This document shows, one piece after another, positions 17,538 to 26,113 of a stretch of DNA of 64,000 nucleotides. Each line of letters starts with the position of its first letter. Within the stretch, counting starts at the first letter, position 1. The position numbers and the translations under genes are program-made. The stretch covers positions 2,551,501-2,615,500 of the forward strand of contig NZ_CP033324.1 in assembly GCF_003710085.1 (NCBI RefSeq), read 5' to 3'. The notes under the pieces were generated by a model that saw only the letters and a program-made list of their open reading frames with translations, did not search any database and had not been told where the DNA came from. Source of the stretch: Nocardioides pantholopis (GTDB taxonomy: Bacteria > Actinomycetota > Actinomycetes > Propionibacteriales > Nocardioidaceae).

Positions 17538-19112
17538 CTAGGAGGCGGCCGGCGCCGCGCCCGGGCCGGTCAGCGAGCCGAGCACCGGGGTGTCGTCGAG
17601 ACCGAGGACGCGCGCTGTCCGCCCCAGGACCTCGGCTGCGAGGGCCGGGTCGGCGGACAGCTCGGTGCCGTAGCTGGGGATCATCTTCTCCAGCGCGGGA
17701 CGCCAGTCCTCGAAGCGGTCGGGGAAGCAGCGCGCCATGACGTCGAGCATGATCGGAACGGCGGTCGAGGCCCCCGGCGAGGCGCCGAGCAGCCCCGCGA
17801 TGGAGCCGTCGGAGGCCGCGATCACCTCGGTGCCGAACTGGAGCACGCCGCCCTTGCCGGGCACTCGCTTGATCACCTGGACCCGCTGGCCGGCCGTGAT
17901 CTTCTCCCAGTCCTTGGCGTCGGCGTCGGGATAGAACGCCTGGAGCTCGGCGAGCTGGGTCTTCTTGCTGGCCAGCAGCTGCTGGACGAGGTAGACGACC
18001 AGGCTCAGGTTGCGCACGCCCACCTGCAGCATCGGCACCAGGTTGTGCAGGCGCACCGAGCGCAGCAGGTCGAACAGCGAGCCGTTCTTGAGGAACCGCG
18101 GGCTGAACCCGGCGTACGGCCCGAACATCAGGCTGGGCCGGCCGTCGACGACGCGGGTGTCGAGGTGCGGCACCGACATCGGCGGGGCGCCCACGGCGGC
18201 CTTGCCGTAGACCTTGGCCTGGTGGCGGGCCACGAGCTCGGGGTTCGTGGTGCGCCAGAACTCGCCGCTGACCGGGAACCCGCCGAAGCCACGGATCTCC
18301 GGGATGCCGGAGCGCTGGAGCAGGGTGAGCGCCTGGCCGCCGGCGCCGACGAAGACGAAGCGGGCGGTCGCGTCGAAGTGGCCGGAGCCGTCGAGGTTCT
18401 TGCCGCGCACCCGCCATCCGCCGTCGACGCGGGTGAGCCGGCGCACCTCCACCCCGACCTCGAGCTCCAGGGCGCCACGGTCGCGCAGCCCCGCGATCAG
18501 CTGCCGGGTCAGCGACCCGAAGTCGACGTCGGTGCCGCCCAGGGAGCGGGTCGCGGCGACCGGCTCGGTGCGGTCGCGGCCGGCCATGAGCAGCGGGGCC
18601 CAGTCCGCCAGGACCTCGGGGTCCTCGGTGAACTCCATCCCCGCGAAGAGCGGGTTCTCGCGCAGGCCGTCGTAGCGGTTGCGCAGGTAGGTGACGTTCT
18701 CGGCGCCCCACACGAAGCTCAGGTGCGGGGCCGGGTGCACGAACGAGGACGGGTCGGGCAGCTGGCCGTTCTCGACGAGGAAGGCCCACACCTGGCGGGT
18801 CAGCTGGAACTGCTCGTTGATGCTGATCGCCTTGGTGACGTCGACGCTGCCGTCGGGGCGCTGTGGGGTGTAGTTCAGCTCGCACAGCGCCGCGTGGCCG
18901 GTGCCGGCGTTGTTCCACGGCCCGGACGACTCCTGGGCGAGGTCGTCGAGACGCTCGACGATGCCGACCTTCCAGGCCGGCTCGACCTGGTTGAGCAGCG
19001 TGGCCATCGTGGCCGACATGATGCCGCCGCCCACGAGGAGCACGTCGTAGTCGAACTGACCGGCCGCCGCGTCGCCGCGCTGGGTAGCCTTCTTGGTGGC
19101 GGTCCGGTTCAC
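17538..19112 (-). CDS. mqo: Malate:quinone oxidoreductase
   Basis: About 524 residues. An N-terminal FAD-binding dinucleotide fold (YDVLLVGGGIMSATMATLL) is followed by family-specific segments: SSGPWNNAGTGHAALCELNYTP, FVGAGGQALTLLQRSGIPE, GFPVSGEFWRT, LMFGPYAGFSPRFLK and the C-terminal GLLGASPGASTAVPIML. The enzyme is a peripheral membrane flavoprotein of the citric acid cycle that oxidises malate to oxaloacetate and reduces quinone. GTG at 19112 is preceded by AGAGGAGA at about 8 bases; the 34 in-frame residues upstream are not conserved-looking. Confidence 0.95.
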   Translation of the reverse strand: MNRTATKKATQRGDAAAGQFDYDVLLVGGGIMSATMATLLNQVEPAWKVGIVERLDDLAQESSGPWNNAGTGHAALCELNYTPQRPDGSVDVTKAISINEQFQLTRQVWAFLVENGQLPDPSSFVHPAPHLSFVWGAENVTYLRNRYDGLRENPLFAGMEFTEDPEVLADWAPLLMAGRDRTEPVAATRSLGGTDVDFGSLTRQLIAGLRDRGALELEVGVEVRRLTRVDGGWRVRGKNLDGSGHFDATARFVFVGAGGQALTLLQRSGIPEIRGFGGFPVSGEFWRTTNPELVARHQAKVYGKAAVGAPPMSVPHLDTRVVDGRPSLMFGPYAGFSPRFLKNGSLFDLLRSVRLHNLVPMLQVGVRNLSLVVYLVQQLLASKKTQLAELQAFYPDADAKDWEKITAGQRVQVIKRVPGKGGVLQFGTEVIAASDGSIAGLLGASPGASTAVPIMLDVMARCFPDRFEDWRPALEKMIPSYGTELSADPALAAEVLGRTARVLGLDDTPVLGSLTGPGAAPAAS

Positions 19113-19303
19113 GAGACGATCTCCTCTGTCGCAGTGTCCGGTCGTGGTGCGAACCGGCCTGAATTCGTCGGGGTCGAGCCCCTCCCCCCGCGCCTGCCGG
19201 CGCGCAGGGGACAATCACATGTCATCAGTAGCTCCGTCGGCGGCCGACACCTGCCCTCGAGAAGTGCGATATTGGCCACACGCTCGGACCAGGAGGGATC
19301 CCG

Positions 19304-20023
19304 ATGCTCGAGTCCGACAACACCGCCACCGACCGACCCGCCCCATCCGCAGGCGGATCCTCCGGTGGGCGGACCCGCCCGATCCGGGTGGCGCTCTCCA
19401 ACGACTACGAGCTGGTCCTGCACGGGATCGCGGCGATGCTGGCCGGCCACGAGGAGGTCGAGGTCGTGCAGCTCACGACCGCGCGCGAGGTCGCCGACGA
19501 CGTCGACGTGGTCCTCTACGACACCTTCGGCCGGTTGCCGGAGCACGACGACAAGCTTCGACAGATCGTGGTGAACAACGACGCGTTGGTCATCGTCTAC
19601 AGCTGGCGGGCGTACTCCGCCGAGGAGGCTCGCCGACGGGGGGCGGCCGGCTACCTCAGCAAGGGGATGACCGCCGACGAGCTCGTCGCCGGCATCGTCG
19701 CGGTGTACGAGGGCCGGCCACCGGCGCCCTGGCCAGCAGCGGCTGAGGGGGCCGACGGGGCCGACGGGGCCGATAACGAAGGAGCGATGAGGTCCTGGCC
19801 GGGCCAGGACCACGGGCTCAGCGCCCGCGAGGCCGAGATGCTCACGTTCATCACCCGCGGCCTCACCAACGAGGAGATCACCCGGCAGGCGTACCTGAGC
19901 GTGAACACCGTGAAGACCTACATCCGCACGGCGTACCGCAAGATCGGGGTCACCAGCCGCGCCCAGGCGGTCGCCTGGGGCATGCGCCACGGTTTCGACA
20001 CCGACCAGTCCCCCACGAGGTAG
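19304..20023 (+). CDS. LuxR/NarL-type response regulator, orphan
   Basis: 239 residues. The receiver domain (about 27-140) has VALSNDYELVLHG at the acidic end, the likely phosphoacceptor Asp in VVLYDTFG, and the conserved Lys in GYLSKGM. A linker contains a GAD triplet repeated three times. The C-terminal helix-turn-helix is LSAREAEMLTFITRGLTNEEI, then LSVNTVKTYIRTAYRKIGVTSR. The usual acidic pair near the N-terminus is S-N-D, somewhat atypical. No kinase gene is nearby. It is divergent from mqo with about 190 bp between starts. Confidence 0.9.
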   Translation: MLESDNTATDRPAPSAGGSSGGRTRPIRVALSNDYELVLHGIAAMLAGHEEVEVVQLTTAREVADDVDVVLYDTFGRLPEHDDKLRQIVVNNDALVIVYSWRAYSAEEARRRGAAGYLSKGMTADELVAGIVAVYEGRPPAPWPAAAEGADGADGADNEGAMRSWPGQDHGLSAREAEMLTFITRGLTNEEITRQAYLSVNTVKTYIRTAYRKIGVTSRAQAVAWGMRHGFDTDQSPTR

Positions 20024-20067
20024 GCCGGCTCGGCGCCTCCTGCCCTCATAGGACCTTCATCTGGCCC

Positions 20068-20556
20068 TCACATGGCCGTCTGGCTCCCGACGCCGCCACG
20101 CAGCGTGCGCTGGGCCCACAGCCCCATCGCGACCATCGCGACGCCGAGGACCAGGTGCAGCCAGTTGTCGGCGGAGTTCACCGGCACGAAGTTCGCCGAG
20201 CTGTCGTGCCCGACCACCAGGCCGTAGATCCACAGGCCCAGGTACAGGACGCCGCCGACGACCAGGTAGCCGATCGCCGCCGTCGCCTTGCGCGCCAGGG
20301 CCAGACCGGCGATCCCGAAGGCGAGGTGGAGCAGGTTGTGCAGCCCCGAGACCTGGAAGATCCCGAGCAGCTCGGCCCGGCTGTGGTGCCCGGCGAAGTC
20401 GAGGGAGTCGTAGTTGGTGGTGATGCCGGGCACGAAGCCGAGGATGCCCACCAGCAGGAAGACCGCGCCGGTCCCCGCTGCCAGGTTCCGGGCCAGCTTC
20501 TCTCCCGCGGTGAGGCCCGCCTCACCCTGGTGCGGGCTCTCTGCGCTGCTCGTCAT
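20068..20556 (-). CDS. DUF4383 family membrane protein
   Basis: 162 residues with four hydrophobic helices. Typical DUF4383 segments are GAVFLLVGILGFVPGIT, the soluble loop LLGIFQVSGLHNLLHLAFGIAGLALA, and DNWLHLVLGVAMVAMGL. The two N/H-L-L-H-L patterns are the family's hallmark. Function is unknown; the family is common in actinobacteria. Start ATG at 20556 has GAGGAG about 8 bases upstream. It is divergent from the hemerythrin gene. Confidence 0.85.
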   Translation of the reverse strand: MTSSAESPHQGEAGLTAGEKLARNLAAGTGAVFLLVGILGFVPGITTNYDSLDFAGHHSRAELLGIFQVSGLHNLLHLAFGIAGLALARKATAAIGYLVVGGVLYLGLWIYGLVVGHDSSANFVPVNSADNWLHLVLGVAMVAMGLWAQRTLRGGVGSQTAM

Positions 20557-20688
20557 CGCCGGCTCCTCATGGTCGGGGGTGGTCGGGGGTGGTGGAGGGG
20601 CGGCCCGGTATCCAGGCGGTGCCCGGCCAATCCCTGCCCTCGTCCGGCGGTCGAACATGCCCGGTCCGGACCGGGGTACCGCGGCGCC

Positions 20689-21393
20689 ATGCGATCTCTG
20701 GCAGACCAGACCGTCGACGAGCTCGGCGGGACCTGGAGCATCCTGCACCGTCAGAAGCGGGACCACGTACGGCTCGAGGAGCTGCTCCAGCAGCTCCTCG
20801 ACACGACCGGCGAGGAGCAGGAGCGGGTCCTGCACAGCATCGCCCGGCTGGTGTTCCCGCACGCGTTCGCGGAGGAGTCGGTGATCTGGCCGACGCTGCG
20901 GCGGCGGCTGCCCGACGGCGAGCAGCTGACCCTGCAGGTGGAGCAGGAGCACCAGGAGGTCAACGACCTGTGGACCGACCTGGAGACCGAGACCGATCCG
21001 CAGCACCGCGCGCAGCTGATCCAGCGGCTCGTGACGGTGCTGCGCGAGGACGTGCGCGACGAGGAGGACGAGCTCCTCCCCCGGCTGCAGGACCGGCTCG
21101 ACGTACGCCGCCTGCGCCAGCTCGGAGTCGCCTGGGAGGCGGTGCGACGCACCGCCCCCACCCGCCCGCACCCGGTCGTCTCCCGCCGTCCGCCGGGCAA
21201 TGCGCTGGCGGCACTGCCGCTGACCGTGCTGGACCGCAGCCGCGACGCGGTCGAGTCGACCTCCCGGCGGGCTCCGGAGCAGTGGCGTCCGCGACTGTCC
21301 TCAACCAGCCAGACGCTCGCGGGAGCGGCCGGTCGCGTCGAGCACTGGGGCGTGCTGCGTCGCGGGGAGGACCCGAGCACCTCCCGGGACTGA
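20689..21393 (+). CDS. Hemerythrin HHE domain protein
   Basis: 234 residues. Residues about 15-145 carry the hemerythrin-like four-helix pattern of metal-binding His and Glu: ILHRQKRDHVRLEELL, LVFPHAFAEESVIWPTLR, EQEHQEVNDLW and REDVRDEEDELLPRLQ. Such domains bind a di-iron centre and are linked to oxygen, nitric oxide or redox sensing. The C-terminal 80 residues are Arg/Pro/Ser-rich and probably disordered. ATG at 20689; a GGGTAC element at 20674-20679 sits close to it. The 3' end overlaps a small antisense ORF. Confidence 0.85.
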   Translation: MRSLADQTVDELGGTWSILHRQKRDHVRLEELLQQLLDTTGEEQERVLHSIARLVFPHAFAEESVIWPTLRRRLPDGEQLTLQVEQEHQEVNDLWTDLETETDPQHRAQLIQRLVTVLREDVRDEEDELLPRLQDRLDVRRLRQLGVAWEAVRRTAPTRPHPVVSRRPPGNALAALPLTVLDRSRDAVESTSRRAPEQWRPRLSSTSQTLAGAAGRVEHWGVLRRGEDPSTSRD

Positions 21394-21543
21394 CGTCTCG
21401 AGGTGGGACTGGGCGTGGTGCCGCAGGCCGGTGACGGCGAGCACGGTCACCGCGGCCAGCACGCCGTACGTCGTGCCGGTGAGCAGCGCGGCCAGCGCGA
21501 TCAGCAGGTGCAGCCGGGTGGTGGTGAGTCCGGGGAGATGCAT
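21301..21543 (-). CDS. Small hypothetical membrane protein
   Basis: 80 residues. One long or two short hydrophobic helices (LHLLIALAALLTGTTYGVLAAVTVLAVTGL) are followed by a basic tail. ATG at 21543 has GGAAGGAAG at a good distance, and it follows the permease gene on the same strand by 34 bp, which supports a real gene. Its last 93 bp are antisense to the end of the hemerythrin gene. I do not recognise the family. Confidence 0.45.
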   Translation of the reverse strand: MHLPGLTTTRLHLLIALAALLTGTTYGVLAAVTVLAVTGLRHHAQSHLETSVPGGARVLPATQHAPVLDATGRSRERLAG

Positions 21544-21577
21544 GGTGGCTTCCTTCCAGGGACGCGGTGGGGCCGGG

Positions 21578-22645
21578 TCAGGTCAGCAGCAGCAGCGCGG
21601 ACCCGACGGCCATCGCCGGGATGGTGGTGAGCACCGTGGCCAGCAGCGCGGCGCGGTGCTCGAGGGCCAGCAGCGGCAGCAGCGCGTCGCCGTCCTGGCT
21701 GATGGTGTTGGCGACCAGCGTCGGCAACGGCATGCCGCCGGCGAGGAAGATGCCGGTGAACACGATCTGGACCCCGCAGCCGGGGATCAGCCCGACCGTG
21801 GCGCCGACGAGCACCCCGACCAGCCCGTGCAGGGGCAGCTGGGAGCCGTCGAACCCGGTCACGTGGGTGAAGAGCGAGAACCCGACGTAGGCGACCGCGA
21901 CCCATACGGTCACGAACGCGATCTCGTTCCCTCCGTGGCGCAGCACCTGCGCCATCGAGGTCGGGTGAGCGGTGCCGGTGTCGTCGTCGGCGAGCCGGCA
22001 GCGGCCGCGCACGAACGCGACCACGGCCACCCCCGTGCCGAGCAGGCCCAGCGCGAGGTAGAGGTGCGCAGGATCGCTGAGCTGGAAGGTCACCGGCACG
22101 CTGACCGTGGCGCCGGTGCCGAGCAGCAGCCACAGCAGGGCGGGAAGTGCCCCCAGCTCGTGGAGCCGGGTGGCCGGGCGGGCCAGCACCGCTGACCCGA
22201 GGACGGGCGCCGGCACCGGCTGCGGGGTCCGGTCTCGGGAGTCCGCACGCCGGGCCGGCGTGATCCCCAGCGCGTCGACGACGTACCCAGCCGCCGCGCC
22301 GGTGCCGAGCAGGAGCAGCTTGAGCTGGATCGTGAGGACCGGGTCCGCCGCCAGCAGCACCCAGGACGCGTCGCCCATGGTGGCGACGAGGGCGGCGATG
22401 GCCGCGCCGTAGGAGACCGCGCCGCGGGAGTAGAGCGCCATCACGATGATGGCGCCGCCGCACCCGGGAGGCATCGTGAGCGCCGCGGCGACCAGCGGCC
22501 CGAGCCGGCGATGCCGCAGCAACGCGTCGTCGAGCCGGTGGCCCCAGCGATACCTCGCCCACCCGAACGGCGCGACCAGCAGGGCGACGAAGACGCCGAC
22601 CTGCATGAACGCGTCGGCGAGCGGACGAAGGATCAGCTCGGTCAC
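21578..22645 (-). CDS. Putative manganese/heavy-metal exporter, 10-TM (ArsP_2-like)
   Basis: 355 residues, about ten hydrophobic segments. Two inverted halves each carry a Pro-rich Gly-Cys-Gly motif: ALTMPPGCGGAIIVMALYS near residue 60 and GLIPGCGVQIVFTGIFLAGG near 295, each followed by a conserved acidic segment (ATMGDASWVLLAADP; NTISQDGDALLPLLA). This is the pattern of the putative 10-TM manganese or heavy-metal exporter family. It is directly downstream of, and on the same strand as, the Mn catalase gene, which supports a manganese role (inference). Confidence 0.7.
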   Translation of the reverse strand: MTELILRPLADAFMQVGVFVALLVAPFGWARYRWGHRLDDALLRHRRLGPLVAAALTMPPGCGGAIIVMALYSRGAVSYGAAIAALVATMGDASWVLLAADPVLTIQLKLLLLGTGAAAGYVVDALGITPARRADSRDRTPQPVPAPVLGSAVLARPATRLHELGALPALLWLLLGTGATVSVPVTFQLSDPAHLYLALGLLGTGVAVVAFVRGRCRLADDDTGTAHPTSMAQVLRHGGNEIAFVTVWVAVAYVGFSLFTHVTGFDGSQLPLHGLVGVLVGATVGLIPGCGVQIVFTGIFLAGGMPLPTLVANTISQDGDALLPLLALEHRAALLATVLTTIPAMAVGSALLLLT

Positions 22646-22685
22646 GATGCCCTCCCGGAGTGCGGTCCACGGACGGTTCCGGCGC

Positions 22686-23609
22686 TCAGCTGTCGCCGCC
22701 GGTGAGCTTCTCCTTGGCCTTGCTCATCAGGTTCTCCGCGCCCTGGACGAACGCGCCGCCCGCGGTCCCGGGCTTGCCCGGGCCCTTGCTGCCGTCATAG
22801 GTGGCGAACAGCAGCGGGTCGGGGGCCGGGACGTCGTTGATGTCGTCGGACAGGGGCCGGCCCTGCTCGAAGGAGATCTCGTGGCCGCCGATGAGCGTCG
22901 ACCCCTGGGCCCAGCGGCCCTCGCCGGCGGTGCTGCCCTCGTGGAAGCTGTAGAAGGTCCGACCGGGCTCGGTCTTCTCCTCCGCGGCGAGCGAGTCCTC
23001 GATCCCGTCGGTGTACCCGTCCTCGATCAGCTGCTCGATGCCCAGCAGCCACTGCTGCTGGTGGAAGGTGTCCCTGGCCAGGTTGAACTGCAGGGTGTCC
23101 TTGACGCCCGGGTCGTCGGTCATCTGGTAGACCCGAGCGGTCTGCAGCCGGCTCTGTGCCTCCGCCGCCACGTTGGAGCGGAAGTCCGCGAGCAGGTTGC
23201 CGCTGGCCACGATGTAGCCGCCGTTCCAGGGCACGCCCTGGCTGTTGGTGGGCATCGCCGCACCGCCGGTGACGATCGCGTGCTGCACGTTCTGGCCGCC
23301 GAGGACCGCCGCGAGGGCGGGGTTCGCGGCGGCAGCCTGGGCCTGGGTCTCCGCGGGCGCACCCTCGAGCAGGCGGGCCATCATCGTCACGAGCATCTCG
23401 ACGTGGCCGATCTCCTCGGTGCCGATGTCGAGGATCATGTCCTTGTACTTGCCGGGGATCCGGCAGTTCCAGCCCTGCCACAGGTACTGCATCATCACTG
23501 TCATCTCGCCGAACTGGCCGCCGACCAGCTCCTGGAGCTTGGCCGCGAAGAGCGCGTCGGGGCGCTCGGGCCGGACGTTGTACTGCAGCTGCTCGCTGTG
23601 TCGAAACAT
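22686..23609 (-). CDS. Manganese catalase
   Basis: 307 residues. The ferritin-like core shows the expected metal ligands: a Glu in LVGGQFGEMTVMMQYLWQGW, EEIGHVEML with Glu and His, and later NVAAEAQSRLQTARVY and ARDTFHQQQWLLGIEQL with Glu and His. The enzyme disproportionates hydrogen peroxide at a di-manganese centre. The C-terminal 60 residues are flexible, ending KLTGGDS. ATG at 23609 with GAAGGCGAGTC upstream. The manganese-type permease follows 40 bp downstream. Confidence 0.94.
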   Translation of the reverse strand: MFRHSEQLQYNVRPERPDALFAAKLQELVGGQFGEMTVMMQYLWQGWNCRIPGKYKDMILDIGTEEIGHVEMLVTMMARLLEGAPAETQAQAAAANPALAAVLGGQNVQHAIVTGGAAMPTNSQGVPWNGGYIVASGNLLADFRSNVAAEAQSRLQTARVYQMTDDPGVKDTLQFNLARDTFHQQQWLLGIEQLIEDGYTDGIEDSLAAEEKTEPGRTFYSFHEGSTAGEGRWAQGSTLIGGHEISFEQGRPLSDDINDVPAPDPLLFATYDGSKGPGKPGTAGGAFVQGAENLMSKAKEKLTGGDS

Positions 23610-23887
23610 GACTCGCCTTCCGTCGTCCGGTGGCTGCGTGCCCCGGTTGGTGTGGACGGCGATGACCCTTCCGTCCGGGCGTCGCCGGGCCGTGGGCTGC
23701 GGTGTGCGCCGGTGCGTGGTCGCGCACGTCGCCTCGCTGTGCTGGACGGCGCACCGGCGGCGTGACCGCCCCGTCGCGTGGCCGTCCCCGGGGCGTCACG
23801 GCGTCGTCGCGCCCGGGTGCATGGGCGCCTCCGTCGAGGGAACCAGCAACGGTCAGCCCTCAACCACCCCACCGCTCCGGAGGAGTC

Positions 23888-24625
23888 ATGGAGCACACCT
23901 CTGCCCCGGCCGCGCGGCTCGGCCTGCTGGGCGACTTCGCGCTGACCTTCGCCGGCGAGGAGCTGCCGGTCGCCGCCCCGGCCCAGCGCCTGCTCGCGCT
24001 GCTCGCCGTGTGCCACCGCGAGCGACCGGTCGGACGGGCTGCCCTGGCCGAACGGCTGTGGCCCGACGCCGCACCGGGGCGCGCCACCTCGACGCTGCGC
24101 TCGGTGCTGTGGCGCCTGCCCCGACCACGGGGGCGGGTCCTGGTGATCGGGACCGCGACCCAGGTCCGGCTGTCGCCGGACCTGCGGGTCGACGTGTGGG
24201 ACGGCGAGGAGCTCGCCGGTCAGCTGTGCGGTCCGGAGACCCCCTCGGTCGAGCTGCTCGCGGACCTGGGACCGCTGACCCGGGACCTGCTGCCCTCGTG
24301 GCACGAGGAGTGGCTGCCGGTGGAGCAGGAGAGCTACCGGCAGCAGCGGTTGCACGCGCTGGAACGCTGCGCCCATGCCCTCCTGGAGCGGGAGCGGTTC
24401 AACGACGCCCTCGCGGCCGGCCTCGGCGCCGTTCGCTCCGAGCCGCTGCGGGAGAGTGCGCACCGGCGCGTCATCGAGGTCCACCTCGCGGAGGGCAACC
24501 ACGCCGAGGCGCTGCGCCAGTACGACAGCTACCGACGACTGCTCGCCCGCGAGCTGGGCATCTCCCCCTCCCCGGCGATCCGCCGCCTGCTCGCGCCCCT
24601 GCTCGGCCGGCCGATCGACGCCTGA
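23888..24625 (+). CDS. SARP/BTAD-type transcriptional regulator
   Basis: 245 residues. An N-terminal winged-helix (LGLLGDFALTFAGEELPVAAPAQRLLALLAV, then RAALAERLWPDAAPGRATSTLRSVLWRL) is followed by a bacterial transcriptional activation domain of TPR-like helices (ERCAHALLERERFNDAL, then RRVIEVHLAEGNHAEALRQYDSYRRLLARELGI). This is the minimal architecture of Streptomyces antibiotic regulatory proteins. No biosynthetic cluster is near, so the target is unknown. ATG at 23888 has GGAGGAG immediately upstream. Confidence 0.88.
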   Translation: MEHTSAPAARLGLLGDFALTFAGEELPVAAPAQRLLALLAVCHRERPVGRAALAERLWPDAAPGRATSTLRSVLWRLPRPRGRVLVIGTATQVRLSPDLRVDVWDGEELAGQLCGPETPSVELLADLGPLTRDLLPSWHEEWLPVEQESYRQQRLHALERCAHALLERERFNDALAAGLGAVRSEPLRESAHRRVIEVHLAEGNHAEALRQYDSYRRLLARELGISPSPAIRRLLAPLLGRPIDA

Positions 24626-24647
24626 GCTCCCGGCGGGCTCGCACGGA

Positions 24648-25535
24648 TCAGGCCGTGCGGGGTGCCGGCCGGGAGGCGTCGGGGACGGCGACCGGCCGCG
24701 CGGCAGCGTGCCGCTCCGCGACCGCGGTGATGTAGGCATCACGACGACGCGCCACACACCCACCCGGCTTCGCCACCGGCGCCAGCTGCTCGGGATCCAA
24801 CGCCGCGTTCAACGCGTCGCGCAGCATCACCATCGCCTCGGCCCGGATCTGGGAGACCCGCGACTCGCTGACCCCCAGCTCCTCGGCGATCTCCGCCATC
24901 GGCTGCTCCGCCAGGAAGTACCCCTCGACCACCGCCCGCTGCCGCGCCGGCAGCTCCGCGATCGCCTCACCCAGATACTGCAACCGCTCCCGGTGCAACA
25001 CCAACGCCTCCGGCGTCGGACCCGCCGAGACCAGCGCCTCGGCCAGCGACCCCGCGGCACCCTCCGGCCCCTCGACCGTGGCCTGCAACGACAACACGCT
25101 CGCCCGCGTCAGGTCCTCGTCCGAGGCCGTGACCTCCTCGGCCTCGATCCCCAACGCCGCCGCGACCGCCGCATTGTCCGGCAGCTGCCCGATCGTCACC
25201 GCCAACCGGTTCCGGGCCTCCTCGACCTCACGACCACGACGCCGCACCGACCGCGAGGCCCAGTCCACCGACCGCAGCTCATCCATGATCGCGCCCCGGA
25301 TCCGGGTGCTCGCATACCGCGCGAACGGCACCCCCCGCTCCGCCTCGAACGCCCGCGCCGCCAACACCAGCGCCGCCAACCCCGCCGAACGCAGATCATC
25401 ACGATCCACATGCGAGGGAACCCGACTCATCGTCTCGCGGACCAGATGAGCCACCAGCGGGACATGGTCGACCGCCAACCGGTCGGCAGCGGCCGAGGCC
25501 GCGGGGGACGGCAGGGGGGCGATGGGGGGAATCAC
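24648..25535 (-). CDS. FliA/WhiG-type sigma factor
   Basis: 295 residues. Region 2 (VPLVAHLVRETMSRVP, then DRDDLRSAGLAALVLAARAFEAERGVPFARYASTRIRGAIMDELRSVDWASR) and region 4 (AIAELPARQRAVVEGYFLAEQPMAEIAEELGVSESRVSQIRAEAM) are typical of the sigma-28 group. Region 3 lies between them. A C-terminal extension of about 45 residues after region 4 contains GGCVARRRDAYI. The group drives motility or sporulation genes elsewhere; no flagellar genes are in the window. The GTG at 25535 has no obvious ribosome binding site. Confidence 0.85.
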   Translation of the reverse strand: MIPPIAPLPSPAASAAADRLAVDHVPLVAHLVRETMSRVPSHVDRDDLRSAGLAALVLAARAFEAERGVPFARYASTRIRGAIMDELRSVDWASRSVRRRGREVEEARNRLAVTIGQLPDNAAVAAALGIEAEEVTASDEDLTRASVLSLQATVEGPEGAAGSLAEALVSAGPTPEALVLHRERLQYLGEAIAELPARQRAVVEGYFLAEQPMAEIAEELGVSESRVSQIRAEAMVMLRDALNAALDPEQLAPVAKPGGCVARRRDAYITAVAERHAAARPVAVPDASRPAPRTA

Positions 25536-25787
25536 CCGACGATTGCGCCATCGATCCGGGTGCGCTGGGAAGGCGTTCGGTCGGACTCCTCACGCAAATG
25601 AGCCGCGTGGGTGGTGTGTCCTCCATTTCGCATAGCCCAGATGGGCTATGCCGGCCGCAGTGGTCTGAACCGGTTGCCCTCGGGGTCCGGGTCGGACCGG
25701 GGGCGTCCCGGATGGCCGCCGGCCCGCTCGGGACGCAGACTGGAGGTGCCGGGGTGGTCCCGGCTCCCCACCACGGAAGGACCCACG

Positions 25788-26024
25788 ATGAACGACATCC
25801 GCGCCAGCATCGGCAGGCGGGGCCTGGTCCGCCCGCGCGAGGAGAGGGTCATCGCCGGGGTGTGCTCGGGCCTGGGCCGCCGGCTCGGGCTGAGCCCGTG
25901 GGTGGCCCGGCTGCTGTTCGTCCTGGTGCTGATGGTCGTGCCGGGCAGCCAGATCCTGGTCTATCCGATCCTGTGGATCCTGATGCCGTCCGAGGACTCG
26001 CTGGGCTGGAGTGCCCGGTACTGA
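25788..26024 (+). CDS. PspC domain protein
   Basis: 78 residues: a complete PspC domain. EERVIAGVCSGLGRRLGLSPWVARLLFVLVLM leads into one or two hydrophobic helices ending ILWILMP. PspC proteins are small inner-membrane proteins associated with envelope stress in other bacteria; here the rest of the phage-shock system is absent. ATG at 25788 follows GGAAGGACC. The stop codon is inside the first unit of a short tandem repeat. Confidence 0.87.
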   Translation: MNDIRASIGRRGLVRPREERVIAGVCSGLGRRLGLSPWVARLLFVLVLMVVPGSQILVYPILWILMPSEDSLGWSARY

Positions 26025-26080
26025 CTCTGACCCCGGTACTGACCCCGGTACTGACCCGGTACTGACCCGGTACCGACCCA
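26013..26080. repeat. Short tandem repeat of CCCGGTACTGA units
   Basis: Five near-identical 11-12 bp units run from the last codons of the PspC gene into the intergenic region. The first copy encodes Arg-Tyr-stop. It looks like slippage expansion around the stop codon; each unit contains the palindrome CCGG or GGTACC-like core. Confidence 0.8.
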
Positions 26081-26113
26081 GGGGCGCCCGGCCGGGCCCG
26101 GCCCGGCCCTAGG

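Noticed and set aside
23707..23759. CGCCGGTGCG/CGCACCGGCG inverted repeat upstream of the SARP gene
   Set aside because: A 10-bp stem with a 32-base loop is unremarkable in DNA of this GC content.
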